Shown: piece after piece, positions 1 to 8,160 of the stretch
Numbering within the stretch: position 1 is the first letter of the stretch
How the letters are laid out: each line of letters starts with the position of its first letter
Assembly: GCF_038958875.1 (NCBI RefSeq)
Contig: NZ_CP152407.1
Span: 1,185,501 to 1,249,500 of the forward strand
Direction: 5' to 3'
From: Acidovorax sp. FHTAMBA
GTDB lineage: Bacteria > Pseudomonadota > Gammaproteobacteria > Burkholderiales > Burkholderiaceae_C
Length of the DNA: 64,000 nucleotides
Notes under the pieces: generated by a model
Told to the model about the DNA's origin: nothing
The model's database searches: none
The model's input: only the letters and a program-made list of their open reading frames with translations
Translations under genes and position numbers: made by a program

Positions 1-1053
1 CAAGCCAGCAAGACCAAGAACATCTCTGCGGCACAGAACTGCCCAGACGGATGCACTCATCAACGCCACGTAGCCAAGAGCCCCCAACACGTGCTGCCAA
101 GAGTCAACGCCGAGTGGGAATGCGGGCCGCAGGTCTACGGACATCCATTGCACGTTCGGGACGAACCACAGCAGCCCGTACCTAAAAAACAGCGCAGCTT
201 CGTTCAAAACGCTCAAGGGGTACACCTGCGCGCTAACCCCTGGGCGGACAGCCTCCAGTTGCCGCACCAGGGCCTCTGAGCGGGGGTCGAACACTTTGCC
301 AACCAGGTCGCCATAAATGCCAAAGAACGCTGCTGCAGCCAGTAACAGCACCAGCGAAGAGGCTGCTGCCAGCGCAGCGATGGCCTTCCAGCCAGGGCGG
401 CGCACATAAATGTAGAGCGGTACCGCCATCGCGGCGGTCAGAAGAGCGTGCTCTTTGGAGAGTACCGCCACCAGATAGCTGCCCAGAGCTGCAGCGAACC
501 ACACGCTGCGCCGAGTCTGAAGCCCCCGCACAAAAAGCCAGCAGGTCAGCACGGCAAACAGCGTGGCCATAAGGATCGAGCGTTGAATCAGATACGCAAC
601 TGCATAAACCGCAACAGGGTTCAGTGCGAACAGGGCAACCCCAACCCGCAACGCCGCGGTGCGAGAGCTTGCAAAATGCGGTTGATCCTCAAACTCCTGG
701 GGAAACTTGGCGTGGCTGAGCAAAGCCCCCAGCAGGGCGTAAAGGCTGGCTACGGTGCCAAGGTGCAAAAGGATATTCAGTAGCCGTTGCTTCCACCACC
801 CATCTCCCACCAATTCTTGCAGCCAGACAAAGCTCCCATAGGAAAGCATGCGCTGCTTGAATTGCAGCAGGCTGCCATATTCGCCAAAGATGGTGCCGTC
901 ACTCAACCGGAAATCATCAAAAATCAGTTCGTTGCTGATACCGGGCAGGTAAACGCCAAGCACGCCAAGAATGAGAGCAACTGCGAAAAATACGCTTGTT
1001 TTGCGCGACGTTGCCATGGGCTTCTGCAATGGGTTGGAGGTGGATGCCGACAT
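1..1053 (-). CDS. Polytopic membrane protein, 5' part only (TMTC/glycosyltransferase-like)
   Basis: The frame is open from an ATG at 1053 to the left edge of the window, 351 codons without a stop, so the 3' end is missing. The protein begins with a short polar stretch, then a hydrophobic helix (VFFAVALILGVLGVYLPG), followed by LIFDDFRL and, after a soluble loop, WWKQRLLNILLHLGTVASL. An acidic FDD motif in the first periplasmic loop and a following R..N..LH helix resemble TMTC-type O-mannosyltransferase-like proteins and related GT-C membrane glycosyltransferases. Further hydrophobic segments follow (VGVALFALNPVAVYAVAYL; AAMAVPLYIYV; ALAAASSLVLLLAAAAFFG). A second start at 1017 (ATG GCA ACG) is possible, and neither start has a clear Shine-Dalgarno. 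The family assignment is inference from the motif pattern and no substrate can be named. Confidence 0.65.
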   Translation of the reverse strand, partial: MSASTSNPLQKPMATSRKTSVFFAVALILGVLGVYLPGISNELIFDDFRLSDGTIFGEYGSLLQFKQRMLSYGSFVWLQELVGDGWWKQRLLNILLHLGTVASLYALLGALLSHAKFPQEFEDQPHFASSRTAALRVGVALFALNPVAVYAVAYLIQRSILMATLFAVLTCWLFVRGLQTRRSVWFAAALGSYLVAVLSKEHALLTAAMAVPLYIYVRRPGWKAIAALAAASSLVLLLAAAAFFGIYGDLVGKVFDPRSEALVRQLEAVRPGVSAQVYPLSVLNEAALFFRYGLLWFVPNVQWMSVDLRPAFPLGVDSWQHVLGALGYVALMSASVWAVLCRRDVLGLAGL

Positions 1054-1170
1054 CGATTGTTGTAAGAAAATGAAACTCAACGATCAAGTTGATGAAGTCT
1101 AAGCCATGCCCAGTTGCGGGCAGCTGGGGGCCGCGGCGTCTTGTCCGCTCGTAGAAAAGAGCACCTCGCG

Positions 1171-1890
1171 CTAAACAACCGTGCCGGTTTGATGGGCCAA
1201 GCCGGCCAGCACCATGCGCACCAGCAGTTCCTCGGCGTGTTCAAAGTCCCGTTCGGTCAATGCCGGCTTGCCCAGCAGCAGCGCAAACTGCGCCTCCTGC
1301 TCCGCATAGGCCTGCGTGACCGACCAGATGATGAACATCAGGTGCGTGAAATTGACCTTGGCGATGCGGCCTTCGCGGGCCCAGCGCTCGAAGGTGCGCA
1401 CCTCGGTCTTGAGCAGCGGGCCCACCCGCTCCGTAATGGCTTTGCCATAACGTGGTGCACCCGCAATCACCTCTTTGGTGAAAACCTTCGCGCCCTGGGG
1501 GCGCTCGCGCGAGTACTGGAGCTTGGCGCGGATGTAGCGGCGCAGGGCCTGCTGGGGGTCGTCGCTGTGCGAGAGGTCTTCCATGCCCGCCAGCCATTGC
1601 GTAAGCACATCGTCCAGCACGCGCTGGTACAGGGCTTCTTTGCTGGGGAAGTAATACAGCAGGTTATGGCGGCTGATGCCGGTTGCCGCTGCAATGCTCT
1701 CCAGCGACGCACCTTCAAAACCAAATTGGGCAAAGTGGTTCTCCGCCTCGGCCAGGATGGCCTGCTCCTTGAGCAGGCGCGCCGCCGTGGGCGGCCGGGG
1801 GGGCGTGTCCAGGGGGGCAGCCAGAGCGCCGGGCTTGGTGGGGCGGCGTCGGGCTGCGTTGACAGCCTTGGGCTGGCGAGCGTCTTTCAT
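1171..1890 (-). CDS. TetR-family transcriptional regulator, RutR-like
   Basis: 239 aa from an ATG at 1890; an upstream in-frame ATG at 1941 would add 17 residues that look non-coding. The N-terminal third holds a TetR helix-turn-helix (ASLESIAAATGISRHNLLYYF, then PSKEALYQRVL), preceded by the usual ILAEAENHFAQFGFEG helix. The C-terminal ligand domain resembles that of RutR/YcdC (GRIAKVNFTHLMFIIWSVTQ and a terminal AEELLVRMVLAGL helix). RutR senses uracil/thymine in E. coli and represses pyrimidine use. Here the gene is divergent from preT-preA-permease-hydantoinase-ureido hydrolase, and two palindromes of the RutR type lie in the 336-bp gap, so it is most likely the local repressor, also of itself. 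The ligand is inferred from context. Confidence 0.85.
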   Translation of the reverse strand: MKDARQPKAVNAARRRPTKPGALAAPLDTPPRPPTAARLLKEQAILAEAENHFAQFGFEGASLESIAAATGISRHNLLYYFPSKEALYQRVLDDVLTQWLAGMEDLSHSDDPQQALRRYIRAKLQYSRERPQGAKVFTKEVIAGAPRYGKAITERVGPLLKTEVRTFERWAREGRIAKVNFTHLMFIIWSVTQAYAEQEAQFALLLGKPALTERDFEHAEELLVRMVLAGLAHQTGTVV

Positions 1891-1991
1891 TGCACCATTG
1901 TGGAACAAGCGGGGCGCCAAATACTGGCATTTCGCTGGCAACTCGCTGTCGATTGGCCGGCCGAGCCTGGCATGTCCCTTGCTGTAGGGAT

Positions 1992-2007
1992 TTTACCAAT
2001 TGGTAAA
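1992..2007. promoter_or_regulatory. Candidate TetR/RutR-like operator 1
   Basis: Perfect 16-bp palindrome TTTACCAATTGGTAAA in the divergent gap between the TetR gene (start 1890) and preT (start 2227). It resembles the E. coli RutR consensus TTGACCAnnTGGTCAA with TTTACC in place of TTGACC. The TetR assignment is inference from position and symmetry. Confidence 0.6.
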
Positions 2008-2009
2008 TT

Positions 2010-2025
2010 TTTACCGGTTGGTAAA
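2010..2025. promoter_or_regulatory. Candidate TetR/RutR-like operator 2
   Basis: TTTACC-N4-GGTAAA, a second copy of the same dyad exactly 18 bp downstream of the first, followed directly by TTGACCA (2026-2032), a RutR-type half site. The 18-bp phasing of two dyads suggests cooperative or dual binding. The remaining gap on both sides (1891-1991, 2026-2226) holds no ORF that I trust. Confidence 0.55.
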
Positions 2026-2226
2026 TTGACCAACATGCCGGGCCGCCATGCACATGCAGCGCGCACGGCACCCCACAGCGAGGACCCCGATGAAACCTCC
2101 GAACATCGCAAGCGCAGACCTCCATGCCCGCGCTGCATTGGCTGGCCCAGGCCCAGCGCACTCTGTGTGCCGCCCGGCGCGCGCTCGCGCCCAGACCCCC
2201 ACCCTCACCCTCTCGGAGGAAACCTG

Positions 2227-3576
2227 ATGGACACACCCGCAAGCCGTGCCTGCGGCATTCATGCCGCACGCCTGAACCTGGCCGACTACGCCGTCAACTT
2301 CAGCGACGCTCACCCGCCGCTCACCCGCCCGCAGGCGCTGATCGAGGCCGAGCGCTGCTATTACTGCCACGACGCCCCCTGCGCCACGGCCTGCCCCACG
2401 GGCATCGATATTCCTTCGTTCATCCACCGCATTGCGCAGGACAACAACCGGGGCGCCGCCCGTGCCATCCTGGAGGCCAACCCGCTGGGAGGCATGTGCG
2501 CCCGCGTGTGCCCCACCGAGGTGCTGTGCGAACAGGCCTGCGTGCGCAACACCAACGAAGACAAGCCGGTGGAGATCGGCTCGCTGCAGCGCTACGCCAC
2601 CGATGCCTTCTTTGCCCAGCCCGGTGCACCGCTGTTCCAGCGCGCATCTGCCACCGGCAAGCGTGTGGCCGTGGTGGGCGCGGGGCCTGCGGGCCTGGCC
2701 TGTGCGCATGGCCTGGCCGTGCGCGGGCATGACGTGGCGCTGTTCGAGGCGCGCCCCAAGCTGGGCGGCCTGAATGAATATGGCCTCGCCAGCTACAAGA
2801 CCACCAACAACTTCGCGCAGAAGGAAGTGGAGTGGCTGCTGTCCATCGGTGGCATCGAGGTACGCACGGGCCAGCAACTGGGTCGTGACATCACGCTCGA
2901 CAGCCTGCTGGGCGCCTACGACGCCGTGTTTCTGGGCCTGGGCCTGCAGGGCGTGAACGCGCTGGGCGTGGCCGAGCCCACGGCCACGGGTTTGCGCAAT
3001 GCAGTGGACTTCATCGCCGAGCTGCGCCAGAGCACCGACCTCTCGACCCTGCCCGTGGGCCGCCGCGTGGTGGTGATTGGCGGCGGTATGACGGCGGTGG
3101 ATGCCGCCGTGCAGTCGCGCAAGCTGGGCGCGGAAGAAGTGACCATCGTCTACCGCCGGGGCGCAGAGGCCATGTCGGCGTCCGCCGTGGAGCAGCAGTG
3201 GGCGCAGACGAATGGCGTGACCATCCGCCACTGGGCTGCACCGAAAGAGGTGCTGAGCGAAGGCGGCGCTGTCAAGGGCGTGCGTTTTGCCGCCACGGCG
3301 CTGAGCGGCGGCAAGCTGGTGGAAACCGGCGAAACCTTCACGCTCGATGCCGACATGGTGCTCAAGGCCATTGGCCAGACCTTTGTGGCCGAGCCTGTGG
3401 GCAACCGCATTGCGCTGGAGGGCGGGCGCATCGCCACCGACGCCGAAGGCCAGACCAGCCAGCCGCGTGTGTGGGCCGGTGGCGACTGCCGCGTGGGTGG
3501 CCGCGACCTCACGGTGGAGGCGGTGGAGCACGGCAAGGTCGCCGCTGTTGCCATCCACGCCGCATTGATGGCCTGA
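2227..3576 (+). CDS. preT: Dihydropyrimidine dehydrogenase (NAD), flavoprotein subunit PreT
   Basis: 449 aa. The start at 2227 is fixed by a strong GGAGGA just upstream; the frame is open much further 5' but that part is not gene-like. The protein is GltD-like: an N-terminal 4Fe-4S domain with two cysteine clusters (CYYCHDAPCATAC near residues 44-56 and CARVCPTEVLCEQAC near 91-105), an FAD Rossmann motif (VAVVGAGPAGLACA near 148) and a second nucleotide motif (VVIGGGMTAVDAAV near 288). PreT passes electrons from NADH to PreA, which reduces uracil or thymine to the 5,6-dihydro form. preA follows after 43 bp, so the two are an operon. First gene behind the paired RutR-like operators. The two-subunit form is the usual bacterial counterpart of mammalian DPD. 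Confidence 0.95.
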   Translation: MDTPASRACGIHAARLNLADYAVNFSDAHPPLTRPQALIEAERCYYCHDAPCATACPTGIDIPSFIHRIAQDNNRGAARAILEANPLGGMCARVCPTEVLCEQACVRNTNEDKPVEIGSLQRYATDAFFAQPGAPLFQRASATGKRVAVVGAGPAGLACAHGLAVRGHDVALFEARPKLGGLNEYGLASYKTTNNFAQKEVEWLLSIGGIEVRTGQQLGRDITLDSLLGAYDAVFLGLGLQGVNALGVAEPTATGLRNAVDFIAELRQSTDLSTLPVGRRVVVIGGGMTAVDAAVQSRKLGAEEVTIVYRRGAEAMSASAVEQQWAQTNGVTIRHWAAPKEVLSEGGAVKGVRFAATALSGGKLVETGETFTLDADMVLKAIGQTFVAEPVGNRIALEGGRIATDAEGQTSQPRVWAGGDCRVGGRDLTVEAVEHGKVAAVAIHAALMA

Positions 3577-3619
3577 AGTGGCCTGAACCCCTTCACCCCA
3601 GTTTTCACGGGAGCACCCC

Positions 3620-4933
3620 ATGGCAGACATTCGCAGCAATTTTCTGGGCATCCAGAGCCCCAACCCCTTCTGGCTGGCCTCCGCACCGCCCACCGACAAG
3701 GAGATCAACGTCACCCGCGCCTTCGAGGCGGGCTGGGGCGGCGTGGTGTGGAAAACGCTGGGCGAAGACCCACCGGTGGTCAACGTCAACGGCCCGCGAT
3801 ACTCCACACTCATGTCGCAAGACCGGCGTGTGATCGGCTTGAACAACATCGAGCTGATCACCGACCGCCCGCTGCACACCAATCTCGAAGAGATCAAGCG
3901 CGTCAAACGCGCTTGGCCCGACCGCGCGATGATCGTCTCACTGATGGTGCCGTGCGAGGAGCAGAGCTGGAAGAACATTCTGCCGCTCGTGGAAGACACT
4001 GGCGCCGACGGCATTGAACTCAACTTCGGCTGCCCCCATGGCATGAGCGAGCGCGGCATGGGCGCTGCCGTGGGCCAGGTGCCCGAATACATCCAGATGG
4101 TCACGGTCTGGTGCAAGCACTACAGCAAGCTGCCCGTGATCGTGAAGCTCACGCCCAACATCACCGACGTGCGCCACCCGGCCCGTGCGGCCAAGGCGGG
4201 CGGGGCGGATGCGGTGTCGCTCATCAACACCATCAACTCCATCATGGGCGTGGACCTGGACCGCATGGTGATGAGCCCGAGCACCGACGGCTGGGGATCG
4301 CACGGCGGCTACTGCGGCCCGGCCGTCAAGCCCATCGCGCTGAACATGGTGGCCGAGATTGCACGCGACGCGCAGACCGCGGGCCTGCCCATCAGCGGCA
4401 TTGGCGGCATCACCACCTGGCGCGATGCGGCCGAATACATTGCGCTGGGCTGCGGCACGGTGCAGGTGTGCACGGCCGCCATGGTGTACGGATTCAAGAT
4501 CGTGCAGGACATGTGCGATGGCCTGTCCAACTTCATGGACGAGCACGGCTATGCCACGCTCGACGACTTCAAGGGCCAGGCCGTGCCCACGGTGAAGGAC
4601 TGGAAGAACCTCAACCTCAATCACATTGAAAAGGCCGTCATCAACCAGGACGCCTGCATCCAGTGTGGCCGCTGCCATGTGGTGTGCGAAGACACCTCGC
4701 ACCAGGCCATTACCTTCACCAAAGAGGGTGGTGTGCGCAAGTTCGAGATCAACGAGGCCGAATGCGTGGGCTGCAACCTGTGCGTGTCGATCTGCCCCGT
4801 GCCCGAGTGCATCACCATGCGTGCGCTCGCGCCGGGCGAGGTCGATGTGCGCACCGACAGGGCGGTGACGGGCGAATACGCCAACTGGACCACGCACCCC
4901 AACAACCCGCAGCGGGTGGCAGCAGCAGCCTGA
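3620..4933 (+). CDS. preA: Dihydropyrimidine dehydrogenase (NAD), catalytic subunit PreA
   Basis: 437 aa, usual length for PreA. The first ~320 residues are a DHOD-like FMN barrel (GGVVWKTLGEDPP; ELNFGCPHGMSERGMG; VIVKLTPNITDV; ISGIGGITTW). The C-terminus carries a two-cluster ferredoxin domain (CIQCGRCHVVC near 347 and CVGCNLCVSICP near 383). It catalyses reduction of the pyrimidine 5,6 double bond with electrons from PreT in the cytoplasm. In the loop where I recall the catalytic cysteine of mammalian DPD (ACGQ) this protein reads GAAVGQ. I believe other bacterial PreA proteins show the same, but I could not check. A 220-bp gap separates it from the permease gene; it holds a small GGGTTG/CAACCC hairpin (5110-5125) and no ORF. 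Confidence 0.95.
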   Translation: MADIRSNFLGIQSPNPFWLASAPPTDKEINVTRAFEAGWGGVVWKTLGEDPPVVNVNGPRYSTLMSQDRRVIGLNNIELITDRPLHTNLEEIKRVKRAWPDRAMIVSLMVPCEEQSWKNILPLVEDTGADGIELNFGCPHGMSERGMGAAVGQVPEYIQMVTVWCKHYSKLPVIVKLTPNITDVRHPARAAKAGGADAVSLINTINSIMGVDLDRMVMSPSTDGWGSHGGYCGPAVKPIALNMVAEIARDAQTAGLPISGIGGITTWRDAAEYIALGCGTVQVCTAAMVYGFKIVQDMCDGLSNFMDEHGYATLDDFKGQAVPTVKDWKNLNLNHIEKAVINQDACIQCGRCHVVCEDTSHQAITFTKEGGVRKFEINEAECVGCNLCVSICPVPECITMRALAPGEVDVRTDRAVTGEYANWTTHPNNPQRVAAAA

Positions 4934-5153
4934 AGCGGGCGACAGCGCACCGGAGCATCGGCGTGAAAGCGGTATCCGTGATGACCGATCTGGTGCACAT
5001 TCGCAACGCGGTGCTGCAGTGCATCTGGTGCAGTTCTTGCGTGACCGATAGCATCGCTCGCTTCCTTTTGCCCGCCATCTGCCAGCGTGAGGGCGCTTTA
5101 ACAGACAGCGGGTTGTTTGCAACCCCAACGAAGTCTTTGACAGGAGAACAGGT

Positions 5154-6611
5154 ATGACCAAAAGTACCGGCAGTGCCGCCCATGTGGTGGGGCAAATGCC
5201 CGGCGGAGCCATGAACCCGCTCGCCAATGAAGATTTGCTCCCCACCACGCAAGCCCAGCGCCATTGGGCCTGGAAAGACTATGCGGCGTTGTGGGTGGGC
5301 ATGGTGGTGTGCGTACCCACGTACACCATGGCCAGTGCCATGCTCGACCAGGGCTTCACGTGGCAGATGGCGGTGTGGCTGGTGTTTGTCGCCAACTGCA
5401 TCGTGCTGGTGCCGATGCTGCTCATCGGCCGCGTGGGTCCCAAATACGGCATTCCGTTTCCGGTGCTGGCGCGGGCTTCATTCGGCGTCAAGGGCGCCAA
5501 CCTGCCGGCCGTACTGCGTGGCCTGGTGGCCTGTGGCTGGTTCTCCATCAACTGCTACTTTGGCGCACTGGCGCTGCACGGGTTCCTGAACATCCTGGGC
5601 ATGGGCCTTGCGGGTCCGGCGGACGGGCAGACCATCAGCACTTCGCAGTTCATGTGCTTCCTGGCGTTCTGGGCCGTGCACATCTACTTCATCTGGAAAG
5701 GCCCCGAGTCCATCCGCAAACTGGAAGTGATCGCTGCGCCGCTGATGATCATTGCTTCCATCGTGCTGGTGGTGGTGCTGATGATGAAGGTGCCGTCCGG
5801 CCAGCTTTTCAACCTGCCGGCCAAGATTGTGGAAGGCGGCCCCAAGACCTGGGCGGCGCTGACCGGCCTGGTGGGCTTCTGGGCCACACTCGCCCTCAAC
5901 ATCCCTGACTTCACCCGTTTTGCCAAGTCGCAAAAGGACCAGGTCATCGGCCAGGCCATTGGCCTGCCCATTCCCATGGCGCTGTTCTCCATGGTGGGCG
6001 TGATCGGTTTCTCGGCCTCGGCCATCCTGTATGGCAAGGCCCAGCTGTTCCCGGATGGCCTGCTGACGCAGATGGGCAGCCTGGCTGCCGGCGTCGGCCT
6101 GCTGGTGATCCTGCTGGCCAACCTGACGACCAACGTCGCCGCCAATCTGGTGTCGCCGTCGTATGACTTCAGCCAGGTGGCGCCTTCCAGGATCAGCTTC
6201 CGCACCGGTGGCCTGATTGCCGCCTTCATTGGCCTGCTGTTCATGCCCTGGAAGCTGCTGGCCACCTCGGGCGGCTACCTGTTCACCTGGCTGGGCGGGT
6301 ATGGCACGCTGCTGGGCGCCATTGCAGGCATCCTGCTGGTCGACTACTACCTGGTGCGCAAGACAGAACTGAAGGTGGACGACCTGTACCGCCGTGGCGG
6401 TGACTACGAATACAGCGGTGGCTGGAACGTGCAGGCGCTGGTCGCGTTTGCGCTGGGTGTGCTGCCGTGCCTGCCGGGATATCTGGCGGTGTCGGGCGTG
6501 GTGGACAAGGCCTCGGTAGCGCCACTGTTGCTGAGCCTTTTTGACTTCGGCTGGTTCTTCAGCCTGGCCGTCGCCGGCACCTACTACTACCTGACCGCAA
6601 AGAAGAAGTGA
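5154..6611 (+). CDS. NCS1-family nucleobase/hydantoin permease
   Basis: 485 aa with about 12 hydrophobic segments. Family hallmarks are the N-terminal cytoplasmic tail, WKDYAALWVGMVVCVPTY in helix 1, PVLARASFGVKGANLPAVLR, and LNIPDFTRFAKSQKDQ. NCS1 proteins import uracil, cytosine, allantoin, hydantoins or thiamine by cation symport at the inner membrane. Its position between PreTA and the dihydropyrimidinase points to uracil/thymine or a dihydropyrimidine/hydantoin as substrate; sequence alone does not separate these. A ribosome-binding site (AGGAGA) lies 7 bp before the ATG. A strong terminator-like hairpin follows the stop. Confidence 0.92.
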   Translation: MTKSTGSAAHVVGQMPGGAMNPLANEDLLPTTQAQRHWAWKDYAALWVGMVVCVPTYTMASAMLDQGFTWQMAVWLVFVANCIVLVPMLLIGRVGPKYGIPFPVLARASFGVKGANLPAVLRGLVACGWFSINCYFGALALHGFLNILGMGLAGPADGQTISTSQFMCFLAFWAVHIYFIWKGPESIRKLEVIAAPLMIIASIVLVVVLMMKVPSGQLFNLPAKIVEGGPKTWAALTGLVGFWATLALNIPDFTRFAKSQKDQVIGQAIGLPIPMALFSMVGVIGFSASAILYGKAQLFPDGLLTQMGSLAAGVGLLVILLANLTTNVAANLVSPSYDFSQVAPSRISFRTGGLIAAFIGLLFMPWKLLATSGGYLFTWLGGYGTLLGAIAGILLVDYYLVRKTELKVDDLYRRGGDYEYSGGWNVQALVAFALGVLPCLPGYLAVSGVVDKASVAPLLLSLFDFGWFFSLAVAGTYYYLTAKKK

Positions 6612-6617
6612 CGCTGC

Positions 6618-6656
6618 GGCTCTGCCAGGGCGAGCGGCCTTGGCAGAGCCTTGTTT
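6618..6656 (+). terminator. Rho-independent-type terminator after the permease gene
   Basis: A 14-bp stem (6618-6631 with 6637-6650, one G-T pair) closes on a 5-nt loop and is followed by TTGTTT. It starts 7 bp after the permease stop and lies inside what otherwise reads as one pyrimidine operon, so it may reduce readthrough into the hydantoinase gene. Confidence 0.7.
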
Positions 6657-6682
6657 GATGTGCATTCCTGAAGGAGACCCCC

Positions 6683-8134
6683 ATGAGCCAAGCCCTTGTG
6701 ATCCGCGGTGGTACCGTGGTCAACGCCGACCGTGAACAGCGCGCAGATGTGTTGTGCGCCGATGGCCGCATCGTGGCCGTGGGGGATGGGGCTGCGGCGC
6801 AGGCCCCTGCTGGCGCGCAGGTGCTGGACGCCAGCGGCCAGTACGTGCTGCCCGGCGGCATCGACCCGCACACGCACATGCAATTGCCGTTCATGGGTAC
6901 CGTCACCATGGACGACTTCTTCACCGGCACGGCGGCTGCGCTGGCGGGCGGCACCACGAGCATCATCGACTTCGTGATCCCCGATCCGCAAGAACCCATC
7001 CTGGATGCTTATCGCAAATGGCGCGGCTGGGCGGAGAAGTCGGCCGCCGACTATTCGTTTCACGTCGCCATCACCTGGTGGAGCGATCAGGTGCGCGCCG
7101 ACATGGGCACGCTGGTGCAGGACGAGGGCGTGAACAGCTTCAAGCACTTCATGGCCTACAAGAACGCCATCATGTGCGACGACGAAACCCTGGTGAACAG
7201 CTTCAAGCGTGCGCTGGAGCTGGGCGCCATGCCCACGGTGCATGCCGAAAACGGTGAACTGGTGTACCTGCTGCAGCAAGAGGTCGCCAAGATGGGCATC
7301 ACCGGCCCCGAAGGCCATCCACTGTCGCGCCCGCCCATGGTGGAGGCCGAGGCCGCCAACCGCGCTATCGCCATTGCCGATGTGCTGGGCGTGCCCATTT
7401 ACGTGGTGCATGTGAGCTGCATGGAGTCGGCCGACGCGATTGCCCGCGCCCGTGCGCGCGGCCAGCGCGTGTACGGTGAGGTGCTGGCGGGCCACCTGCT
7501 GGTGGACGACAGCGTGTACCGCGACCCCGACTTCGCCAAGGCCGCCGCCTATGTGATGAGCCCGCCCTTCCGCCCCAAGGGCCACCAGGAGGCGCTGTGG
7601 CGCGGCCTGCAGTCGGGCCAGCTGCACACCACGGCCACGGACCATTGCACCTTCTGCGCCGCCCAAAAGGCCATGGGCAAGGATAACTTTGCCAAGATCC
7701 CCAACGGCACGGGTGGCGTGGAAGAGCGCATGGCCGCGCTCTGGGATGGCGGCGTGAACACCGGGCGCCTCACACCCAGCGAGTTCGTGGCCATCACCTC
7801 GGCCAACGCGGCCAAGCTGTTCAACATCTACCCACGCAAGGGTTTCATCGGCGAAGGCGCTGATGCCGACCTGGTGCTGTGGGACCCGCAAGGCACCAAG
7901 ACCTTCTCCGCCAAGACCCAGTTCAGCAAGGGCGACTTCAACATCTTTGAAGGCCGCACCGTGCGCGGCATCCCCAGCCATACCATCAGCCAGGGTCGCG
8001 TGGTGTTTGCCAACGGCGACCTTCGGGCTGAACAAGGCAAGGGCCGCTACATCAAGCGCCCTGCGTTTGGCGCCAACTTCCAGGCCGTGCAAAAACGTGC
8101 GCAGGACCTGGCCCCCACCGCCGTTGCACGCTGA
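6683..8134 (+). CDS. hydA: Dihydropyrimidinase (D-hydantoinase)
   Basis: 483 aa, a cyclic amidohydrolase that opens 5,6-dihydrouracil or dihydrothymine to the N-carbamoyl-beta-amino acid and also acts on 5-substituted hydantoins. The binuclear metal site is complete: DPHTH (His63, His65), the lysine of FMAYK (Lys160, the residue carbamylated in this family), TVHAEN (His187), VVHVSC (His243) and TATDH (Asp near 321). The start has a good AAGGAG box. The third enzyme of the pathway follows after 26 bp. Confidence 0.94.
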   Translation: MSQALVIRGGTVVNADREQRADVLCADGRIVAVGDGAAAQAPAGAQVLDASGQYVLPGGIDPHTHMQLPFMGTVTMDDFFTGTAAALAGGTTSIIDFVIPDPQEPILDAYRKWRGWAEKSAADYSFHVAITWWSDQVRADMGTLVQDEGVNSFKHFMAYKNAIMCDDETLVNSFKRALELGAMPTVHAENGELVYLLQQEVAKMGITGPEGHPLSRPPMVEAEAANRAIAIADVLGVPIYVVHVSCMESADAIARARARGQRVYGEVLAGHLLVDDSVYRDPDFAKAAAYVMSPPFRPKGHQEALWRGLQSGQLHTTATDHCTFCAAQKAMGKDNFAKIPNGTGGVEERMAALWDGGVNTGRLTPSEFVAITSANAAKLFNIYPRKGFIGEGADADLVLWDPQGTKTFSAKTQFSKGDFNIFEGRTVRGIPSHTISQGRVVFANGDLRAEQGKGRYIKRPAFGANFQAVQKRAQDLAPTAVAR

Positions 8135-8160
8135 CCGCTGCAATGCATCCGGAGAACACC

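Noticed and set aside
1114..2226. Long 5' extension of the preT frame
   Set aside because: It crosses the antisense TetR gene and the operator region; the start at 2227 has a strong Shine-Dalgarno and gives the expected length.
2011..4116. A 701-codon open frame on the minus strand opposite preT and preA
   Set aside because: It mirrors high-GC coding DNA of preT/preA, shows no domain, is rich in His/Gly/Ala/Arg as antisense shadows are, and crosses two real genes.
5110..5125. Hairpin GGGTTG/CAACCC before the permease gene as a riboswitch or terminator
   Set aside because: Six-bp stem without a T-run and close to the start codon; too weak to call.
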